Notes: generated by a model not told the origin, from the sequence alone. A stretch of DNA of 32,376 bases from Paracoccaceae bacterium (GCA_021775315.1 JAJFIC010000100.1:1-32376); one strand, 5' to 3'; positions 24,709 through 32,376 are shown, counted from the first letter of the stretch. Program-made: numbers and translations.

Positions 24709-25296
24709 TTAGGTTTTCAGGTCCTTGCCTTCGTCGGTTTGATAGATCTTTTTGGTGACCACGCCGGGAATGGCTGACATGCCCTTAACCCCGTCCTTTG
24801 GCCACAGACCAACCGGGAAGCCGGCGAAACCCGATGTCTGGCTTAACAGATGCGAGGTGTTCTGGGCGCACATTCCGTTCATCGACGACCCTTTGGCGAT
24901 TGCCAGCCTGATCATCTGATCAGCGGTTTCGCGCGACACTTGTTTGGTCTGCATCACCACGTGGAACCGATCGCGCGCGTGATAATCAATGTAATATTGC
25001 AGCATTTTCGGGGTGATGCCGTACAGCAAATCCGCCCGTTCCGGCACCTCACTGTTGAACCATGTCCCGGCCGGGTCATAGATCACCCGTTGTGACCCAT
25101 CAATCAGCAGCGAAGAATGACCAGCCGAGTTGCTGCCATTGGCGACCACGGTCATTAAGGTGATCGAGGACGATCCCCCGTCGCTAAAAGCCGCCTTTTG
25201 AACCCGTTCGTCAGGGGCCCATGGCAGTTGCGCGACACCACACGCCGACAGCAAAGACACTGCCATCAACAAAGCGCCCAATCGCAATCTTGTCAT
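24709..25296 (-). CDS. Lipoprotein of unknown function, paralogue 1 (His60...Cys143)
   Basis: I do not recognise a named family. The protein has 195 residues and a lipoprotein signal with lipobox LSAC (Cys19), so it should be anchored in a membrane facing the periplasm. It is a clear paralogue of the gene directly upstream. Shared features are WAPD after the lipobox, ITLMTVVAN, AGHSSLLIDGSQRVIYDPAG (His60), PERADLLYG, a YH-aromatic segment, and MCAQNTSHLL with Cys143. A His in a GHS segment followed about 80 residues later by a Cys recalls circularly permuted NlpC/P60 (LRAT-like) cysteine hydrolases, but this is only a motif-level suggestion. GGAGG precedes the ATG by a few bases. Confidence 0.85.
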   Translation of the reverse strand: MTRLRLGALLMAVSLLSACGVAQLPWAPDERVQKAAFSDGGSSSITLMTVVANGSNSAGHSSLLIDGSQRVIYDPAGTWFNSEVPERADLLYGITPKMLQYYIDYHARDRFHVVMQTKQVSRETADQMIRLAIAKGSSMNGMCAQNTSHLLSQTSGFAGFPVGLWPKDGVKGMSAIPGVVTKKIYQTDEGKDLKT

Positions 25297-25355
25297 AACC
25301 CCTCCACTAAATAATCCGGCGTTCCCAGCGGGTTTCAGCCCCATTGGTTTCGACC

Positions 25356-25919
25356 CTAATCGTTTTCAAATAGCTTTTCAGTCTTGGTGCCTGCCAGACC
25401 CGCGAAATCCTTCATCAGGCGCTTGGGATAAACGCTGTGTTTGACGCTCTCAAAGCCGGGCAATTTCCCCAGCACATCAGACACTGAATTGGCACATAGC
25501 GCACTTGGAACCGCGCCATAGTTTTTGGTCAACTGAAAGGCTTGTTCTGCCACTTCGGGGGTAACTTCGACTTCTTGGGTGACCACATGCCATTCTTTGC
25601 GGGCGTGAAACCCATAATAGGCCTTCAGCATACCGGGATACATTCCGTAAACCAGATCGTTGCGTTCCGGGGCCTGGGAATGTTTGAAATTGCCCGCCGG
25701 ATCGAACACGACCCGCTGATGGGCGTTGATCAGCAATGCCGAATGACCACCGCCACCGGTTTCATTATTGATCACGGTCACAAGCGTGATTGTAGGGGGG
25801 CCTTCGTGAACATAGGCGGCGCTGGTGACCTGATCGTCAGGTGCCCAAACTTCTTTTCCGCTGCATGCGGCCAGACCAATCAGCAATACCAGCGGCAAAA
25901 AACGACGCATTCCCAACAT
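25356..25919 (-). CDS. Lipoprotein of unknown function, paralogue 2 (His59...Cys142)
   Basis: This 187-residue protein has lipobox LAAC (Cys19) and is paralogous to its downstream neighbour, 59 bases away. Matching segments are WAPDDQV, ITLVTVINN, GGGGHSALLINAHQRVVFDP (His59), PERNDLVYG, FHARKEWHVV and LCANSVSDVL (Cys142). Conservation of the His and Cys in both copies while other positions differ suggests a shared active site, with a permuted papain-like fold as one option. GAGG lies five bases before the chosen ATG. A GTG one codon earlier and an ATG three codons later are alternatives. The two copies probably share one transcript. Confidence 0.85.
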   Translation of the reverse strand: MLGMRRFLPLVLLIGLAACSGKEVWAPDDQVTSAAYVHEGPPTITLVTVINNETGGGGHSALLINAHQRVVFDPAGNFKHSQAPERNDLVYGMYPGMLKAYYGFHARKEWHVVTQEVEVTPEVAEQAFQLTKNYGAVPSALCANSVSDVLGKLPGFESVKHSVYPKRLMKDFAGLAGTKTEKLFEND

Positions 25920-26124
25920 CACACCCTCTTAATTTACAAACGGGCCAAATCGCCCGGATGGCCATCACGGCCATAAAACCGCACGATTCTCAAGGCCAGC
26001 GAGGGTTGCGCAGGGTGATATGTTGCGAAAGGGGCGCAAAATCCACGCAGTTGTGATCAGGGCACCCGCTGCGTCGCACACAATAACGCGCAAACAGGCC
26101 CCAGAGTGTTAAGATCAGAAACGA

Positions 26125-26259
26125 TCAGCTGTTGAATATCGCCATAAAAATGAGCGCGCCAATGCTGAGGGCGCCGACCCAGATCGATACTTTTACAAAC
26201 CCGACAAAGGTCTTTTCTTGTTCGCCGGTGTCCATTGTTCCGTGCTTGTGTTCAGCCAT
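26125..26259 (-). CDS. aa3-type cytochrome c oxidase subunit IV
   Basis: This is a 44-residue membrane protein. It starts MAEHKHGTMDTGEQEKTFVG, the hallmark of the small bacterial subunit IV of aa3-type oxidase. A single helix follows at about residues 22-41 (VKVSIWVGALSIGALIFMAI). In aa3 oxidases of Paracoccus and Rhodobacter it packs against the catalytic core without known catalytic role. It is encoded alone, away from other aa3 genes, and is shorter than usual gene-finder limits. A purine-rich AAGGGAAG lies upstream of the ATG. Confidence 0.88.
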   Translation of the reverse strand: MAEHKHGTMDTGEQEKTFVGFVKVSIWVGALSIGALIFMAIFNS

Positions 26260-26364
26260 TGGTATCTTCCCTTATGTTATCTTTTTGCCAGATTAGCGCG
26301 ATTTTTACGCCCGGCAACTGCGTCTTGGCGTCCTATGCCGTAGAATCGCAGCTAAGGCAAATGT

Positions 26365-26841
26365 TTAGTCCGTGGCCACCAGAGGCGATTCCAACGCTGC
26401 GGCCAGTCGAAAACCAATGCGGTTGGCCTCTTTCTCTTCGCTTTCTTTTGGGGCGGCGCGCAGCATGACATTCAACTGCGTGACATGCTGCACCAACTGG
26501 GTTTTGGCGCCGGTCATGTCGCTGCCATAAAAGGTCAGGATATCCGGCGCGAAAAAACCGATGCCCTGAATGCGCATCACACCCATTTCACCACCGGCAA
26601 ATCCCATGCCGATTTCATGGTCGGCATCCAGCGTCTTTTCAAAGTTCTGGATATAAAGAACCAGCCGTTCATAAGCCCACTGTGCCGGAGATTTCTGTTC
26701 AATCGGAACCTCGCCGACAGCGGCAGGCAGCGGCATTTGTTCCGGGGTTTTCGGGGTGTTCGGGTCGCAATGTGCAACGCGCGCATCGGGCAGAGCGGCG
26801 GCTTCAATAGCCTCGGCTGTGGTTTTGATCTCGGTCGTCAT
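26365..26841 (-). CDS. DUF6173-like protein of unknown function
   Basis: This is a 158-residue soluble protein with no signal peptide. The first 50 residues are Ala/Pro-rich and probably disordered. The conserved core reads SPAQWAYERLVLYIQNFE, then a GFAGGEMGVMRIQGIGFF segment, FYGSD and KTQLVQHVTQLNVMLR. I recall this core as the DUF6173 family, frequent in Rhodobacteraceae, but no function is known. The chosen ATG opens MTTEIKTTAEA, with a G-rich site three bases upstream. The frame extends 60 codons up through the tandem GATTC repeats, which is unlikely to be coding. It lies 58 bases downstream of the MBL-fold gene. Confidence 0.8.
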   Translation of the reverse strand: MTTEIKTTAEAIEAAALPDARVAHCDPNTPKTPEQMPLPAAVGEVPIEQKSPAQWAYERLVLYIQNFEKTLDADHEIGMGFAGGEMGVMRIQGIGFFAPDILTFYGSDMTGAKTQLVQHVTQLNVMLRAAPKESEEKEANRIGFRLAAALESPLVATD

Positions 26842-26861
26842 CTTCCCCCCAATTTTTGTCG

Positions 26862-26890
26862 TCTGATTCGCTCTGATTCGCTCTGATTCG
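26862..26890. repeat. Three tandem TCTGATTCG units with 10-bp period
   Basis: Units at 26862-26870, 26872-26880 and 26882-26890 each hold GATTC, a GANTC methylation site of CcrM. Each also fits YGAKTCG, the sequence reported for GcrA in Caulobacter. They lie just upstream of the DUF6173-like gene. Confidence 0.85.
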
Positions 26891-26899
26891 CAGCGATAT

Positions 26900-27940
26900 T
26901 CAGGCCTTCTGCCAGATCCATGCGTCATCGGAACGACGGGTCCGCGTGGCCTGACCCAGATGGTAAAGATGATTGAGATGGGCCATAGATTCAACCAGCG
27001 CGAGGCCATATTCGCCCTCACCTATCGGTCTTTTGAACAGAATTGTGAAACATTCCGCCGCTGTGCGCGGTGTCGCCAGATGTTCAACCAACCGATCGAG
27101 CGCGTTGTGGTGGTTGTCGATCAGCGCGCGCATCCGTGCCGGAAGGCCAGTGAAAGGCAGTTTATGGCCCGGCAGAACAAGATGATCCTCGTTGGCATAG
27201 GGCGACAGGCGTTCGCAGGCTTCCAGCCATTCTGCAACCGGATCGGCCTCAGGCTCGGTCGCGTAGACGCCAATATTGGGGCTGATCGACGACAAAATCT
27301 GATCGCCCGCCAGCACCAGTAGTTCATCCCGGCACCAAAACGTTGCGTGTTCCGGCGCGTGGCCGTTGCCCATGCGGATATCCCATTGGCGGCCACCGAT
27401 TTCGATCACTTCACCTTCCTGGATGCGTTTAAACCCAAGCGGCATAGGGGCGACAATATCGCTGTAAAGAAACGGTCTTTCGTTCAGACGTTTTTGATAA
27501 AGCGCTGCGTCCATACCGCCAGCGCGATAATGGGCCAGCGTTTCCTCTTTCTGAACTTCATGGCGATCCAGCGTCAGCATTCTGGCGAAAAGCCATGCGG
27601 TGCGCGTGGTCCACAGCACCGCGCCGTATTCAGATTGCAGCCAACCGGCAAGGCCAACGTGATCGGGATGGTGATGGGTGACAATAACGCGGGTGATTGG
27701 CCGGCCTTCAAGCGGACCATCCATGATCGTCTGCCAGATTTTGCGACTGCGGTTCGAGGCAAAACCCGTATCGACCACCGTCCAGCCATCAGCTTCGCGC
27801 AGCGCATAGACGTTCACGTGATCCAGCTTCATCGGCAGCGGCAGGCGGAACCACAAGATACCGTCAGCCACCTCGATCGCCTGTCCCTCGGCCGGGATGG
27901 TTTCAAACGGATGTCTGATCGGGGTCATATTACCGTCCAT
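26900..27940 (-). CDS. MBL-fold metallo-hydrolase
   Basis: This is a 346-residue metallo-beta-lactamase-fold hydrolase. The metal motif HxHxDH is present as THHHPDHVG (His89, His91, Asp93, His94). Further candidate ligands are His in NGHAPEH, Asp in LAGDQIL and His in VLPGHKLPF. The C-terminal 70 residues form a helical extension with a winged-helix-like look, as in the LACTB2-like branch. Such enzymes hydrolyse thioesters, phosphodiesters or lactones, and the substrate is not visible. The start four bases after the acyl-CoA dehydrogenase stop suggests co-transcription and a possible role in acyl-thioester metabolism. ATG 27928 is an alternative start. Confidence 0.9.
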   Translation of the reverse strand: MDGNMTPIRHPFETIPAEGQAIEVADGILWFRLPLPMKLDHVNVYALREADGWTVVDTGFASNRSRKIWQTIMDGPLEGRPITRVIVTHHHPDHVGLAGWLQSEYGAVLWTTRTAWLFARMLTLDRHEVQKEETLAHYRAGGMDAALYQKRLNERPFLYSDIVAPMPLGFKRIQEGEVIEIGGRQWDIRMGNGHAPEHATFWCRDELLVLAGDQILSSISPNIGVYATEPEADPVAEWLEACERLSPYANEDHLVLPGHKLPFTGLPARMRALIDNHHNALDRLVEHLATPRTAAECFTILFKRPIGEGEYGLALVESMAHLNHLYHLGQATRTRRSDDAWIWQKA

Positions 27941-27944
27941 TTCT

Positions 27945-29660
27945 TTAGCCTGCCAGTTGTTCGGGGCTTAACGCATACAGATCGTGCGCGCTTTCGCGTG
28001 CTTGGGCGCATAAGCCGTCATATTGGATCATCTGCTGGCGGATAAAGAAACGCGCCAGATCGGTGCGGGGGCCTTTGCCGCCCTCAGCCAACGCCGCCTT
28101 TAGCAGATAATGACCGCCCAGAACCAGCGCAAAGGCCCGCAAATAGGGTGTCGCCCCGGCAAAGCGGTCATTCATGTCGTCTTGTTCCAGCATCCAGCTT
28201 GTCGCGGCGATCATGCCTTGTTCAGCTGTATCCAGATAGGCGGCAAGGTCAGGCAGGCTTGCCTCTGCCGCCGCAACGGTCTGACTGATTTCAGACAAAA
28301 GCGCGAACGCCGCGTGGCCCGCATCCATCAGCTTGCGACCTACCAGATCCATCGCCTGAATGCCGTTCGTACCCTCGTAAATCGCCGTGACGCGCACGTC
28401 GCGCATATACTGGGCAGCACCTGTTTCCTCAATAAAGCCCATGCCGCCATGCACCTGCACCCCAAGCGAGGCTACTTCGCACCCCGTATCGGTGCCAAAA
28501 GCCTTGGCAATCGGGGTCAGAAAGGCAGCGCGGGCCGCCATTTCCGCATCGTCATTGGCGCGCGCCAGATCAATTGAAACGGCTGTGTCATAGATGATCG
28601 CCCGGGCCGCCGAGGTCTGTGATTTCATCACCATCAGCATCCGGCGCACATCGGCATGGTCCAGAATGGTGCCGGTGCCATCGACTGGTGTTTTGCCCTG
28701 CTTGCGCTCAAGCGCGAAATTCAGCGCGTGTTGATATGCCCCTTCGGCCACGCCCAAACCTTCGGTGCCGACACCCAAACGCGCATTGTTCATCATGGTG
28801 AACATCGCCTTCATGCCTGCATGTTCCGCACCAACCAGCCAACCGGTCGCGCCGTCATATTCCATCACCGCTGTGGGCGAGCCATGGATGCCCAACTTGT
28901 GTTCCAGCGACACCACTTTCAGGCTGTTGACGACGCCCGCCTCGCCGTTTTCATCGGGCAGGTATTTCGGCACAATGAACAGCGATATTCCCTTAGTCCC
29001 CGGCACACCATCCGGCAGGCGCGCCAGCACCAGATGGCAAATATTGCCCGCAAAATCATTGTCGCCCCAACTGATGAAAATCTTTTGCCCCGACACCGAA
29101 TAAGTACCGTCGCCATTTGCCACAGCTTTGGAGCGCACCGCGCCAACGTCTGAACCAGCTTGCGGTTCCGTCAGGTTCATTGTGCCGCACCATTCGCCCG
29201 ATATCAGTTTCGGCAGGTAAATATCCTTGAGCGCATCACTGGCGTGATGGTCCAACGCCTCAATCTGGCCCTGCGTCATCAAAGGGTTCAGCGACAGGGA
29301 CAAACACGCACTGCTCATCATCTCGTTAATCGCCACGGCCAGCGTTTGCGGCAGCCCCATACCGCCATATTCAGGGTTGGCCGCCATGCCGATCCAACCA
29401 CCTTCGGCAATCGCTTTGTAACCATCGGCAAACCCCGGCGAGGTGCGCACGATACCGTTTTCCAGATAGGCCGGGTGCAAATCCCCCTCGCGGTTCAGGG
29501 GTGCCAGAACCTCTTCGGCCATTTTGCCGCCTTCGGTCAGGATCGCGTCGCGCAAATCATCCGTGGCCTCGGCGAACAGGTCTGTCTGCGCCAGACGCCC
29601 CATGCCAACGACGTTATCAAACAGAAACTGTAGCTCGGAAATTGGTGCTTTATAGGCCAA
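27945..29660 (-). CDS. Acyl-CoA dehydrogenase
   Basis: This is a 571-residue FAD enzyme of the long acyl-CoA dehydrogenase group that carries an extra C-terminal domain. It oxidises acyl-CoA thioesters in beta-oxidation. Recognisable parts are WCGTMNLTEPQAGSDVGA (FAD and substrate region), KIFISWGDND, the LGVQVHGGMGFIEE segment and IYEGTNGIQAMDLVGRK, with the usual catalytic-region Glu. The C-terminal about 110 residues match the acyl-CoA dehydrogenase C-terminal extension. I chose TTG 29660 (MAYKAPISELQFLF) because GGAGG lies five bases upstream. The ATG at 29672 is itself part of that ATGGAGG and has no site of its own. Confidence 0.92.
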   Translation of the reverse strand: MAYKAPISELQFLFDNVVGMGRLAQTDLFAEATDDLRDAILTEGGKMAEEVLAPLNREGDLHPAYLENGIVRTSPGFADGYKAIAEGGWIGMAANPEYGGMGLPQTLAVAINEMMSSACLSLSLNPLMTQGQIEALDHHASDALKDIYLPKLISGEWCGTMNLTEPQAGSDVGAVRSKAVANGDGTYSVSGQKIFISWGDNDFAGNICHLVLARLPDGVPGTKGISLFIVPKYLPDENGEAGVVNSLKVVSLEHKLGIHGSPTAVMEYDGATGWLVGAEHAGMKAMFTMMNNARLGVGTEGLGVAEGAYQHALNFALERKQGKTPVDGTGTILDHADVRRMLMVMKSQTSAARAIIYDTAVSIDLARANDDAEMAARAAFLTPIAKAFGTDTGCEVASLGVQVHGGMGFIEETGAAQYMRDVRVTAIYEGTNGIQAMDLVGRKLMDAGHAAFALLSEISQTVAAAEASLPDLAAYLDTAEQGMIAATSWMLEQDDMNDRFAGATPYLRAFALVLGGHYLLKAALAEGGKGPRTDLARFFIRQQMIQYDGLCAQARESAHDLYALSPEQLAG

Positions 29661-29793
29661 ATAAACCTCCATGAGCCGTCAACAGGCCACGATCAGAAAT
29701 TGCGTCGCGCTGCATGGCAAGCTATGTCAGCAGCAATTCGGCGGGACTCTAATGCCCGCCCCCTGCCCATAACAACCCAAACGTAACGGCACA

Positions 29794-30762
29794 ATGGAAC
29801 AGATTAAAACAGAAACCCTTTTGTCGGATGCGGCTGGTATATCCTGCGCCGTGGCCATTTGGCAGGCTGGTGGGCTAGTCGCATTCCCAACCGAAACCGT
29901 CTATGGCCTTGGCGCAGATGCAACAAACGGCACCGCCGTTGCCCGTATTTACGAGGCCAAGGGCCGCCCGGCCTTCAACCCATTGATCATCCATGTCGCC
30001 GACATTGCCACGGCAAAGCAGTTCGCAGAATTTGATACGCTGGCCGAAAACCTGGCCCTTGCGTTCTGGCCGGGACCGTTAAGTTTGGTTTTACCGCTTA
30101 AAACAAATTCAGGCCTGTCACCGCTTGTCACCGCCGGATTATCAACTTTGGCGGTGCGTATTCCGCAAAACCCGCTGGCACAGCGCTTGCTGTCGGCATT
30201 TGGCGGCGCGATTGCGGCCCCTTCGGCCAACCCATCCGGCAAAATCAGCGCCACCTCAGCCAGCCACGTTTTAGCCAGCCTTTCTGGCCGCATTGATGCT
30301 GTTATGGATGGCGGGACCTGCAATGTCGGGCTTGAATCCACAATAGTGGCACCTGGCACATCGGGCGCTGCATTATTGCGCCCCGGCGGCCTGCCTGCTG
30401 AGGCGATCGAGGCGATGTTGGGCCTTAAACTGACGCGCCAAGACGACCCGGATCAACCAACCTCGCCCGGACAATTAGCGTCGCATTACGCCCCATCCGC
30501 CCAAATCGCCCTGAACGTCACGGCACCGGACAACACGATGATCTGGTTAGGGTTTGGGCCCGATTGCACAGGTGCCGCGCTCAACCTGTCGCAAGCGGGT
30601 GACCTTCGCGAAGCGGCGGCAAATCTGTTCGCGGTCCTGCACGAAATGGACCGGCTGGCGCAGGAGAAAAATCTTAACGTTATTGCGATTGCACCCGTGC
30701 CAAACACGGGCCTTGGTGTGGCGATCAATGATCGACTGAAACGGGCGGCAGCACCGCGTTAG
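29794..30762 (+). CDS. tsaC: L-threonylcarbamoyladenylate synthase (Sua5/TsaC)
   Basis: This enzyme of 322 residues makes threonylcarbamoyl-AMP from threonine, bicarbonate and ATP, the first step of the t6A modification at position 37 of ANN-decoding tRNAs. The YrdC domain (about 15-205) shows FPTETVYGLGADA, the KGRPAFNPL segment and PSANPSGKIS. A Sua5-type C-terminal domain follows after the linker TSPGQLASHYAP (about 225-322), so this is the long form. The ATG has only a weak ribosome site. The gene is divergent from the acyl-CoA dehydrogenase and ends overlapping the convergent yqgE by four bases. Confidence 0.94.
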   Translation: MEQIKTETLLSDAAGISCAVAIWQAGGLVAFPTETVYGLGADATNGTAVARIYEAKGRPAFNPLIIHVADIATAKQFAEFDTLAENLALAFWPGPLSLVLPLKTNSGLSPLVTAGLSTLAVRIPQNPLAQRLLSAFGGAIAAPSANPSGKISATSASHVLASLSGRIDAVMDGGTCNVGLESTIVAPGTSGAALLRPGGLPAEAIEAMLGLKLTRQDDPDQPTSPGQLASHYAPSAQIALNVTAPDNTMIWLGFGPDCTGAALNLSQAGDLREAAANLFAVLHEMDRLAQEKNLNVIAIAPVPNTGLGVAINDRLKRAAAPR

Positions 30763-31334
30763 GCATTGCCCCCGGTCGCTGACAGAAAACTGGGCGAGAT
30801 ACCAAGGCTGGCCAAAGCTGCCTCCCATTTCTCGCCATCACCTTTGCCAAAAACCAGATTATGCGACGCCTCGCAGGTCAGCCAGCCATTGGCCTGAATT
30901 TCGCCTTCAAGCTGCCCCGGCCCCCAACCGGCATAGCCAAGCGCCAGCAAACAGTTTTCCGGGCCATCGCCGTTGGAAATATCTTCCAGAATATCCAGCG
31001 TCGCAGTCATGCCGAAATCATCATCCACCTGCAATGTCGACTCGCCGTTTTCATATTCCGGGCTGTGCAGCACAAACCCCCGACCGTTTTCAACCGGCCC
31101 ACCAATATGCACCTTGATCTGGCGGGTTTCTTCGCTGGGGGTAAGCTCCAGCTGTGTCAGCAATTCCTCAAAATCCAGATCCGGCGCTGGTTTGTTGACA
31201 ATCAACCCCATCGCCCCATCTTCGGAATGCGCGCACAGATAGACCACGCTGCGATCAAAGCGCGAATCCCCCATGCCCGGCATGGCGATCAGCATCTTGC
31301 CATCCAGATGGCCGGTTTCAGATGTTGTACTCAT
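30759..31334 (-). CDS. YqgE/AlgH family protein
   Basis: This is a 191-residue protein of the YqgE/AlgH (DUF179) family. Family features are the start GKMLIAMPGMGDSRFDRSVV, then GAMGLIVNKP, VHIGGPVENGRGFVLH and the late segment ALGYAGWGPGQLEGE-ANGWL. The family is widespread and has no settled biochemical role. It was named AlgH for an effect on alginate in Pseudomonas. The open frame begins with ATG at 31334. It overlaps the end of tsaC by four bases in a tail-to-tail arrangement, so neither gene has space for its own terminator there. Confidence 0.94.
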   Translation of the reverse strand: MSTTSETGHLDGKMLIAMPGMGDSRFDRSVVYLCAHSEDGAMGLIVNKPAPDLDFEELLTQLELTPSEETRQIKVHIGGPVENGRGFVLHSPEYENGESTLQVDDDFGMTATLDILEDISNGDGPENCLLALGYAGWGPGQLEGEIQANGWLTCEASHNLVFGKGDGEKWEAALASLGISPSFLSATGGNA

Positions 31335-31477
31335 GCCCTAAAGATGATCGCGCGGCCGCATTCTTTCAAGGGTAAATTGGCCACGATTACACGCAAGTTG
31401 ACGCGCCATCGCCCAAATGTGATTTTAGCTTTGGGCCGCACTAACCTTATACTGCGTCAACTCAGAAATCCGAAAGC

Positions 31478-32296
31478 ATGATGAACCGTTTCGTCCCCCT
31501 CACCTCAGCGCTTGTGTTGACCGCCTCGCTTGCGTTTGCCCAGGAACAACCCGACCTCAGCAATATCGTGCAAATCGACATGATTTCGGGCTGGCCGACG
31601 GACGATGGTGGCCACATGGCTGCCCTTCGGGTGACCATGGCACCGGGCTGGAAAACCTATTGGCGGGTCGGCGGGCAAACCGGCATTCCTCCGCATTTTG
31701 ACTGGGCAGGTTCGGACAATTTGTCTGACGTGGTCTTTCACTGGCCGCGCCCTGATATCCTTTTGGCAGACGGTGTGGAAATCATTGGCTATAAGAACGA
31801 ATTGATCCTGCCGATTGAATTTTCGCCAACCATCATCGGCGAAGTGATCGAAATCACCGCACAATTGGAACTCGGCGTGTGCAAAGACATTTGCGTTCCG
31901 ATAAAAATACCGCTGCAAGGCGCGTTCGGCGCGACCGCAGGACAAGACGGGTTTCTGATCGAACTAGCGCTGGCCGATGGCGCAACCTTGGCGCCTGAGG
32001 CCGGATATACCGCTTTATCCTGCGCCTTAACACCGGTCGAAGACGGCTACAGCCTCAGCGCGACCCTGTCCCATCCCGCAGACGCCGAAACCGCCCGTGT
32101 CATCACAATCGAGGCCGCAAACCCTGAAATCTGGGTCTCGCCGGTGGTGTTTCAGGCCAACGGTGACAGCTTGCAGGCGCAAACCCTACTTTTGAATTAC
32201 GGCGATGCGGCCTTCAAGATTGACCCCGCTGACATCAGAATAACCGTGATTTCAGAAAATCAGGCGGTGGATATTCAGGGCTGCCCCGGCCTCTGA
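31478..32296 (+). CDS. Secreted DsbD N-terminal-domain-like protein
   Basis: This is a 272-residue periplasmic protein with a signal peptide at about residues 1-21 (LVLTASLAFA then QE). The following domain resembles the immunoglobulin-like N-terminal domain of the disulfide reductase DsbD/ScsB. It has GWKTYWRVGGQTGIPPHFDW, IGYKNELILPIEF and a CxxxC pair in ELGVCKDICVPIK. The membrane and thioredoxin parts of DsbD are absent, so by itself it cannot carry electrons across the membrane. It may be a substrate-binding or copper-stress partner of a separate CcdA-like protein. Two ATGs (31478 and 31481) open the frame. A TATACT at 31448-31453 is a possible -10 element. Confidence 0.87.
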   Translation: MMNRFVPLTSALVLTASLAFAQEQPDLSNIVQIDMISGWPTDDGGHMAALRVTMAPGWKTYWRVGGQTGIPPHFDWAGSDNLSDVVFHWPRPDILLADGVEIIGYKNELILPIEFSPTIIGEVIEITAQLELGVCKDICVPIKIPLQGAFGATAGQDGFLIELALADGATLAPEAGYTALSCALTPVEDGYSLSATLSHPADAETARVITIEAANPEIWVSPVVFQANGDSLQAQTLLLNYGDAAFKIDPADIRITVISENQAVDIQGCPGL

Positions 32297-32326
32297 CGCC
32301 TCAACCCCTGACATCCCATCATTGTT

Positions 32327-32376
32327 CCAAAAATACTCCGGGGGTGAGGTGCCCTGCACCGAGGGGGCAACGCCCC
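32327..32376. repeat. Two-hairpin intergenic element, copy D (cut by window end)
   Basis: After CCAAAAATACTCC come GGTGC-CCT-GCACC (32348-32360) and GGGGC-AAC-GCCCC (32364-32376). It is the reverse complement of the element at 7640-7692, with stems kept and loops changed. It follows the DsbD-like gene. Confidence 0.8.

Noticed and set aside
26862-26890. Tandem 10-base repeats considered as a CRISPR or slipped microsatellite in a gene
   Set aside because: Units are far too short for CRISPR and have no spacers. They are outside the supported coding region.

Overview
The window looks like chromosome from an alphaproteobacterium of the order Rhodobacterales, probably the Roseobacter group. The main grounds are the hemN / fnrL / universal-stress / ccoNOQP / ccoGHIS order, a TrcR (DUF1013) cell-cycle regulator, a COQ9-family protein, a 44-residue aa3-oxidase subunit IV and FNR boxes of the form TTGA(T/C)-N4-ATCAA. 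No transposase, phage gene, tRNA, rRNA or CRISPR array was seen. Gene density is high, and nearly every gap is a short promoter region or a hairpin-rich 3' region.

Layout. (1) 1-4409: the end of a Yej-type oligopeptide ABC importer operon (partial yejA, then yejB, yejE, yejF overlapping by ATGA). (2) 4587-6804, minus strand: a nitrilase-superfamily hydrolase and anaerobic coproporphyrinogen dehydrogenase HemN. (3) 6867-16890: the low-oxygen respiration block. It has the oxygen sensor FnrL, a two-domain universal stress protein, cbb3 oxidase structural genes ccoNOQP and assembly genes ccoGHIS. Four FNR boxes lie at the promoters of hemN/fnrL, uspA/ccoN and ccoG, so FnrL should coordinate haem supply, the oxidase and its maturation when oxygen falls. 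(4) 16981-21727: a penicillin-binding carboxypeptidase with a SPOR domain, ClpS, an RsmC-like methyltransferase, an SDR-fold protein without the usual active site, and TrcR. A perfect CtrA-type palindrome lies between the carboxypeptidase and clpS. (5) 21857-24601: RNase T2, a quinone-oxidoreductase-like protein, COQ9 and ribosomal protein S21. (6) 24709-29660, minus strand: two paralogous lipoproteins, aa3 oxidase subunit IV, a DUF6173-like protein, an MBL-fold hydrolase and an acyl-CoA dehydrogenase. (7) 29794-32376: TsaC/Sua5, YqgE/AlgH and a secreted DsbD N-domain-like protein.

Non-coding observations that stand out are: two related families of multi-hairpin elements at 3' gene ends, all sharing an AAATACTCC head; an unexplained nested hairpin element at 12467-12550 between ccoP and ccoG; three GANTC sites spaced exactly 10 bp apart at 26865-26889; and a hemN promoter geometry that predicts a leaderless mRNA. 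Among proteins, the SDR lacking Tyr and Lys, the RNase T2 with Glu to Gln, and the tandem His...Cys lipoproteins deserve attention. I did not find a clearly new multi-gene defence or biosynthetic system. The least described gene set is the lipoprotein pair.
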